The position numbers and the translations under genes are program-made. This document shows, piece after piece, positions 31,915-36,832 of a stretch of DNA of 36,832 bases (positions within the stretch are counted from its first letter, which is position 1; the number at the start of each line of letters is the position of its first letter). The notes beneath the pieces were generated by a model. The model did no database searches, was not told the origin of the DNA, and saw nothing but the letters and a program-made list of their open reading frames with translations. The stretch comes from CAVSWN01 sp046728115 (GTDB lineage Bacteria; Acidobacteriota; Vicinamibacteria; Vicinamibacterales; CAVVIG01): positions 1-36,832 of the forward strand of contig JBKPDW010000341.1 of assembly GCA_046728115.1 (NCBI GenBank). The letters are read 5' to 3'.

Positions 31915-34125
31915 TTAGCTGCTCAAGGGCGCGGCGTCGGCCACCTTCAGGATCGTGTTCAGCTGCCCATCAATCGCGCGCGCTTCGGTCTCGCGACCGA
32001 CGAGTCGATAGAGATCTGCGAGATCGCGCCGCATCCGGATCCACAGATGCGCGCTCGCTGTCGGCCACAAGCAGCTCCGATACCGGTTCTGAGACGCGTC
32101 TTCGAGTACACGAATCGCCTGCTGGACGTCGCCCGCCTTTCGCCAGGACACAGCGATTCCCGAGGACGCGGCCAGCGCCGGCGCGCCAAACCGGTCCTCT
32201 CGGATCTCGATCGATTCCTCAAGCAGCACTCTGGCGTTTTCGAGATCGCCCTTCATCAACGCCATCTGTCCGCGCAGGAGGGCGCGATCGGCGTCATCGA
32301 TCTTCTGCGGCCGGCGCGCAAGCAGCCGTTCGGCGATGGGCAGCGCGGCCGGATCGAGGAATGGCACGCCCAGGAAGAACGGGGACGGATCGGTCGATGC
32401 GGCAGTCTGTTCGAGGTACTTGAGCGCGCTCCGTGAATCGCCGTATTGCGCCGCCACCACGCCCAGGTGATAGGACCGTCCGACCGACTCCGGCAACCGG
32501 CTGAACATCTGCTCGGCCACCTGCCGTTGACCCAGCGCAAGGTACCAGTAGCCGAGCGCCGTCGTGAGCGCATTCCGGTCCATGCCGACGCGGCGCGGAA
32601 GCGATGTCTGCAGCTCGCCCGCCATGCGCGCCGAGGCGGACACGTCGTCGCGCAGCCATGCCTCGCAGGCGCCGAGCACGTCGAGCCACGATCGCCGACT
32701 GTACATCTCTCCGGAATCGAGGTGCGACACCAGGCTGGCGGCCTTCGCCGCGTGCCGCTTTGCGCCCTCGAGATCGCCCTGCAGGAGCAGCGACTCGGCC
32801 ATCCGGAACTGACCCCAGAAGTGACCCGGTCGGATCTCCACCTGGCGCGCGCGAAGCTCCGCGGCGGCCGCATTCTGGCCTCGGGCGCGGTATAACCGGC
32901 CCAGATTCCCGAGCGTCCAGTAGTGACGCGGATTAAGCCGCAGAAGACTTTCGTACGCCGGAACGGACTTCTCGAAATCTCCCTTGAGCTGGTAGTAACT
33001 TCCAAGAATGAAGTATCGCTCCGGCTCGGTGGCGCGATCGGCAAGCGCGAACGCGCGCTCCGCGTACGGCAGGAATTCGTCCTTTCCACGGCCGGCGTTC
33101 TTCAGCGCCCACGCCGCGAGAATGTAGGCGGACGCGAACTCGGCGTCGATGCGGACGGCGTCGGTGAGCAGGCCGAACGCGGCCTCGGGTCTGAACGGAA
33201 CCTGGTCCATCACCTCGGCGGCACGGGCGTACAGCTCGAGCGCCTGCAACGACGTCGTCGTCACCTTCGGCATTTCCGCGCGGCGCTGACCATGCGCAAG
33301 CTGCTCGTCGACCTTTCCCTGCAGCTGCGCGATCTGCTCGCGGACGGATTCCAGCAGCTGCCCCAGCTGCGAACCGTGGACCGTCACGGTCGCGAGCACG
33401 GTGTCGTTCTCGGGCGTGACGAATCGAAGCGTGACGGTGTAACCATCTCCCCCGCCCTCGAGGACGCCCGTCACATATCCCTCGATCGCGCCATCTCGCC
33501 TCGAGATCTCGCGTCCGACCGCGGCGCTGATCGGCGTTGTTTCCGGCTTGCCCATGAGCCGGAGGTATTCGGCGACCTGATCGGCTGGAACGACGTGAGC
33601 GAGGCGCCGGGCGCTCAGTTGTTCCTGGACCGTATCTCGAACCCGCTCGGCCACAGACGGCTCTCCGGTCAGGTTCTCGAACGAGGCGATAAGGAAGCGG
33701 TGAGGTTGATGCGGCGAGGCGGCCGGACGAATCAGAACGCGCGGTAATCCGACGCCGACGAGCACCGCGGCGACCATTCCCGCCGCGATCGCCAGCGCCC
33801 GCGGATGCACCGGACCGAGACGCTCGGAGATGGTGGTCCTGGGTCCCTCGTCGGCTGACTCTTTGAGGGTGATCCGATGCGATCCGCTTTCCTGAAGTGC
33901 GGATCCCCGCGTTCCCCACCATTGGTCGATTTCGCTGCGAAATGCGTAGATCGACCCCAACTTTTCGTGCAGATGCCGGTGGACCGGCAAACCTTCTTCA
34001 CGTTCCCATCGCTGCACGGTCCGGACGCTCCGACGCAGGTGGGCAGCGACTTCCTTCCAGGTGTCCAGACGATCGGAATCGGAGAGTTCAGGTCGGCCGG
34101 GATCCGGCTGCTGTTGGGAACCCAT
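31915..34125 (-). CDS. membrane-tethered HTH/TPR transcriptional regulator
   Basis: 736 residues. Cytoplasmic N-terminus with a helix-turn-helix about residues 20-70 (DTWKEVAAHLRRSVRTVQRW and FRSEIDQWW), one membrane helix (108-127, RALAIAAGMVAAVLVGVGLP), then a TolB-like/adenylate-cyclase-associated segment (FLIASFENLTGEPSVAERVR) and a long TPR region. This is the layout of one-component regulators like CadC with a periplasmic TPR sensor, common in Acidobacteriota. Start ATG 34125 has AGGAGGG seven bases upstream. Promoter-like elements lie at 34187-34218. Divergent from the propeller/metallohydrolase gene at 34353, which it may regulate (inference from orientation only). No ligand-binding motif recognised. 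Confidence 0.87.
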   Translation of the reverse strand: MGSQQQPDPGRPELSDSDRLDTWKEVAAHLRRSVRTVQRWEREEGLPVHRHLHEKLGSIYAFRSEIDQWWGTRGSALQESGSHRITLKESADEGPRTTISERLGPVHPRALAIAAGMVAAVLVGVGLPRVLIRPAASPHQPHRFLIASFENLTGEPSVAERVRDTVQEQLSARRLAHVVPADQVAEYLRLMGKPETTPISAAVGREISRRDGAIEGYVTGVLEGGGDGYTVTLRFVTPENDTVLATVTVHGSQLGQLLESVREQIAQLQGKVDEQLAHGQRRAEMPKVTTTSLQALELYARAAEVMDQVPFRPEAAFGLLTDAVRIDAEFASAYILAAWALKNAGRGKDEFLPYAERAFALADRATEPERYFILGSYYQLKGDFEKSVPAYESLLRLNPRHYWTLGNLGRLYRARGQNAAAAELRARQVEIRPGHFWGQFRMAESLLLQGDLEGAKRHAAKAASLVSHLDSGEMYSRRSWLDVLGACEAWLRDDVSASARMAGELQTSLPRRVGMDRNALTTALGYWYLALGQRQVAEQMFSRLPESVGRSYHLGVVAAQYGDSRSALKYLEQTAASTDPSPFFLGVPFLDPAALPIAERLLARRPQKIDDADRALLRGQMALMKGDLENARVLLEESIEIREDRFGAPALAASSGIAVSWRKAGDVQQAIRVLEDASQNRYRSCLWPTASAHLWIRMRRDLADLYRLVGRETEARAIDGQLNTILKVADAAPLSS

Positions 34126-34186
34126 CGCGAGACCCTCCTGGGACGAGGGACCTCGGAGACTGTACAGACGAATAGGGTGAGCCCGG

Positions 34187-34218
34187 ATTATACGTCAGGC
34201 GGGATCGGCGAGTGTCAA
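34187..34218 (-). promoter_or_regulatory. sigma70-like promoter of the HTH/TPR gene with an unusually long spacer
   Basis: On the minus strand TTGACA (34213-34218) and TATAAT (34187-34192) are both perfect matches to consensus but are separated by 20 bases, against an optimum of 17. The Shine-Dalgarno follows 48-54 bases later. The spacing suggests either activation by a factor that remodels the spacer or that one of the hexamers is coincidental. Confidence 0.5.
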
Positions 34219-34352
34219 GGCGCGCCACAACCGGGGCGACGCACTTTGGCGCACTCCGGTCCTCCATGCGGTTCCTACAATCCGACTTCTGAATCTGCTT
34301 TTCCAACGAAAGTACGCATCGGCGGCTACCTCGACAGAAAGGACGCGAACAA

Positions 34353-36832
34353 GTGATCACCCGTGTCGTCCGTGAGCGACGTGCGGGACTCCTCGCACTG
34401 GCATTCGTGACGGTGGCGGCACCGCTGCTTCTGGCGCACTTCGGCATTGCTGAGCAAGAAGGAGGCGGCGGCGACCCGCGCGGGCGCATGTATCCGTCGG
34501 CGCGATCCGGCGGGAACTACATGCACAACTATTACTTCCCGATGGCGCCCAGCTCGACGCCGTGGTATCCGGCGTGGACGCCCGACGGCAAGCACATCAC
34601 CGTCTCGATGGCCGGACCGATCTGGAAGTCGACCCGGCGACCGGGATCGCCGACGAACTGGCGTACGGGGCGAAGTACCTGTCGTCGCCCGCGTGGTCGC
34701 CCGACGGCAAGTGGCTGGTCTACACGGCCGACGATGACGGCAAGACGATTCAGCTGGAGATCCTGAACGCGCAGACGGGCGCGACGCATGCGCTGACGAC
34801 TGACAGCTTCATCTACACCGATCCGGTGTTCTCGCCCGACGGGACGCGGCTCGCGTACGTGTCCACGAAGCCCGAGGGCTCCTTCAACATCTACGTGCGG
34901 CCGATCAACGACGGGCAGTGGGCGGGGCCGGAGCTGATGGTGACGAGCGACAACCGCTATCCGCGCAGTCGGCTGTACTTCGGCGTATGGGACGTTCACA
35001 TCGAGCCGGCATGGACGAAGGACGGCCGGCACCTGCTGGTCGTGTCGAACCGCGGCGTGCTGCTCGGGTCCGGTCACGCCTGGAAGATCCCCGTCGAAGC
35101 CGACGCGATGACGAAGGCGACGGCCGTGCTGCAGGAGCAGTCGCTGTTCCGGCCCCGTCCGGATGTCTCGATCGACGGCAAGCGGTTCATCTACTCGTCG
35201 CATCGCGGCACGGCGGATCAGTACGACAACTTGTACGTGCTGCCGGTCGAGGGCGGCGAGCCGTACAAGATGACGTTCTTCGAGCACGACGCGTTTCATC
35301 CGCGCTGGTCGCCCGACGGCGAGACGATCGCCTACATCTCGAACGAAGGCGGCGTGCCGCGGCTAGCGACGCTGGAGACCTATGGCGGGACGCAGCGCAA
35401 CATCGACATCGTGCAGCGGCGGTGGAAGCGGCCGGTGGGCGTCTTGTCTATTCAGACGTTCGACGCGGGCACCGAGCACCTGACGCCGACGCGGATTCAG
35501 CTGACAGCGTCGGATGGAAAGTTCTACGCGCCGCCGGACACCTACGCGCGCGTGGCGCAGGGCTCGCGCGCGCACGCGTTCCACCAGACCGGCCGCACAC
35601 GGTTCGAGGTGCCCGCGGGCAAGCTGCACCTCGAAGCGGTGAAGGGCTTCGAATACATCCCTGAGCAGGCGGACCTCGACATCAAACCCGGAGACGTGAA
35701 TGTCGTCACGTTCAAGCTGCGCCGGCTGACCGATATGAAAGCGCTGGGGTGGTACAGCGGGTCGACCCACATGCACATGAACTACGGGGGCAACCTGCAC
35801 AACTCGCTCGACAACCAGATCCTGATGTCGGCCGCCGAGGATCAGAACGTCGTCAACGAGCTGATCGCGAACAAGGACAACCGCGTTCTCGACTATCAGT
35901 ATTTCGTGCCGGGCGGCGGCGCGCATCCCAAGTCGACGCCGGAACGGCTGGTCATCGTGGGCCAGGAATACCGGCCGCCGTTCTACGGCCACGTCATCCT
36001 GCTCGGGCTGCGCGATCACCTGTTGTCGCCTTGGTCGACTGGGTACGAGGGTACGGGCATCGAGAGCTTGTATCCGAGCAACACGGACATGCTGCGGAAG
36101 GCGAAGGCGCAGCAGGCGACGACGGATTACGCGCACTCGTTCGGGGGCGACAACGACCCGCTGCAGTCGGCCGATCTCGGGCAGGCGAAGGGGTTCATCG
36201 TGGACGCGGCGCTGAAGACGACGAACGGGATCGAATGGGCGTTCTCGGGCCGGGCGCCGTTCTTTCCGTGGTACGCGGTGCTGAACAACGGCCTGCGCGT
36301 CACGGGGACCGGCGGCGAAGACTCGATGAGCGACCTGCACATCAGCAAGCTGGTCGGGTCGTCGCGCACCTATGTGTACACGGGAAGCAAGGGGCTGAAT
36401 GCGCGCGCCTGGATGGACGGGCTGGCGCAGGGGCGCGCTTTCATGAGCACGGGCCCCCTCGTCGGGTTGACGGTGAACGGGCAGATGCCGGGCGAGGAGG
36501 TGACGCTGCCGGCGGCGGGCGGCAGCGTGACGGCCGCGGGGTGGGTGAAGTCGATCGTGCCGCTTACGAAAGTGCTGCTGATCGCCAATGGTGAGGTGCT
36601 GGAGGAGATCCCGCTGTCGAAGGACCGCAAGAGTGCGGAATTCATGCGCCAGGTGAAGGTCGCGCGCAGCGGCTGGCTGCATCTCCGGGTCGAAGGCGAC
36701 CCTGCGGATCGGCATCCCCTCGACACCGGGTTCCCACAGGCGTTCACGAGCCCGGTATGGGTGACGGTCGGCGGCCAGCCGGTGCGCAACCTCGCGGCCG
36801 CGGAGTACTGCATCAAGTGGATCGACAAGCTG
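34353..36832 (+). CDS. secreted beta-propeller/PHP-type metallohydrolase, frameshifted and incomplete
   Basis: Start GTG 34353 with AAAGGA upstream; signal-like N-terminus (LLALAFVTVAAPLLLAHFG). After 92 codons the frame is lost at about 34628: the reading AAG-TCG should be AAG-GTC-GAC, so one G is missing. From 34628 the shifted frame stays open to the end of the window (about 735 codons). It holds PD40/TolB-like propeller blades (AWSPDGKWLVYTADDDGK, VFSPDGTRLAYVST, RWSPDGETIAYIS), then a PHP/CehA-like hydrolase domain (WYSGSTHMHMNYGG, VIVGQEY, GHVILLG, YAHSFGG and GEDSMSDLH). A typical secreted amidohydrolase-like layout. The C-terminus is outside the window. The missing base may be a sequencing error or a real mutation; there is no slippery site. 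Function: probably hydrolysis of an unknown phospho- or amide substrate. Confidence 0.8.

Noticed and set aside
35363..36715. Long open frame on the minus strand (450 codons) opposite the metallohydrolase
   Set aside because: Arg/His/Val-rich antisense shadow with no domain; the plus strand has propeller and PHP-like motifs over the same bases.

Overview
The window is high-GC, gene-dense bacterial chromosome. It most likely comes from a soil or subsurface Acidobacteriota, perhaps the Vicinamibacteria. The evidence is a combination of families: Oar-like TonB-dependent receptors with an N-terminal carboxypeptidase-regulatory-like domain, a VWFA-related protein of the acidobacterial TIGR03436 type, HTH-TPR membrane-tethered regulators, and several secreted sulfatase-like/TPR fusion proteins. 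The taxon is inferred from gene content only.

Region 1 (1-24272) is a cell-envelope locus. It holds the 3' end of one TonB-dependent receptor with a terminator, an octaheme cytochrome c with HEAT and TPR repeats next to a VWFA-related protein (both on the minus strand), and six large sulfatase-like/TPR fusions at 3748, 9054, 11417, 16768, 18954 and 21185. Two complete Oar-like receptors (6021-8966, 13796-16708) are interleaved with them, and a small secreted CarboxypepD_reg/TPR protein (23325-24272) starts the last minus-strand operon. All six sulfatase-like proteins have Thr, not Cys or Ser, at the nucleophile position, followed by Pro and His. This is closer to nucleotide pyrophosphatase/phosphodiesterases than to formylglycine sulfatases. 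Three are predicted lipoproteins and three are membrane-anchored. The group looks like a periplasmic or surface system for modifying or degrading a phospho- or sulfo-substituted substrate, with receptors for uptake.

Region 2 (24323-31541) holds a single-chain fusion of a serine beta-lactamase-fold hydrolase and a NamZ/DUF1343 exo-muramidase, probably for cell-wall sugar salvage. Next comes a minus-strand run: M23 peptidase, cupredoxin-like lipoprotein, heme A synthase (ctaA), heme O synthase (ctaB) and a DUF420/CtaM-like protein. The last three overlap by 4 bases (ATGA, GTGA). These are cytochrome oxidase assembly functions; the oxidase subunits are not in the window.

Region 3 (31582-36832) holds a tRNA-Glu(CUC), a membrane-tethered HTH/TPR regulator, and divergently from it a large secreted beta-propeller plus PHP/CehA-type metallohydrolase that carries a one-base frameshift and runs off the end.

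A second layer runs through the window. Short-period repeats, often arranged as imperfect inverted repeats, sit at many gene boundaries, with a different unit at each site. At least two have become coding sequence for lipoprotein signal peptides (3751-3822 and 18862-18948, sharing the same 12-base centre), and another encodes the C-terminal tail of CtaA. This repeat family and the Thr-nucleophile sulfatase-like array are the two observations most worth following up.
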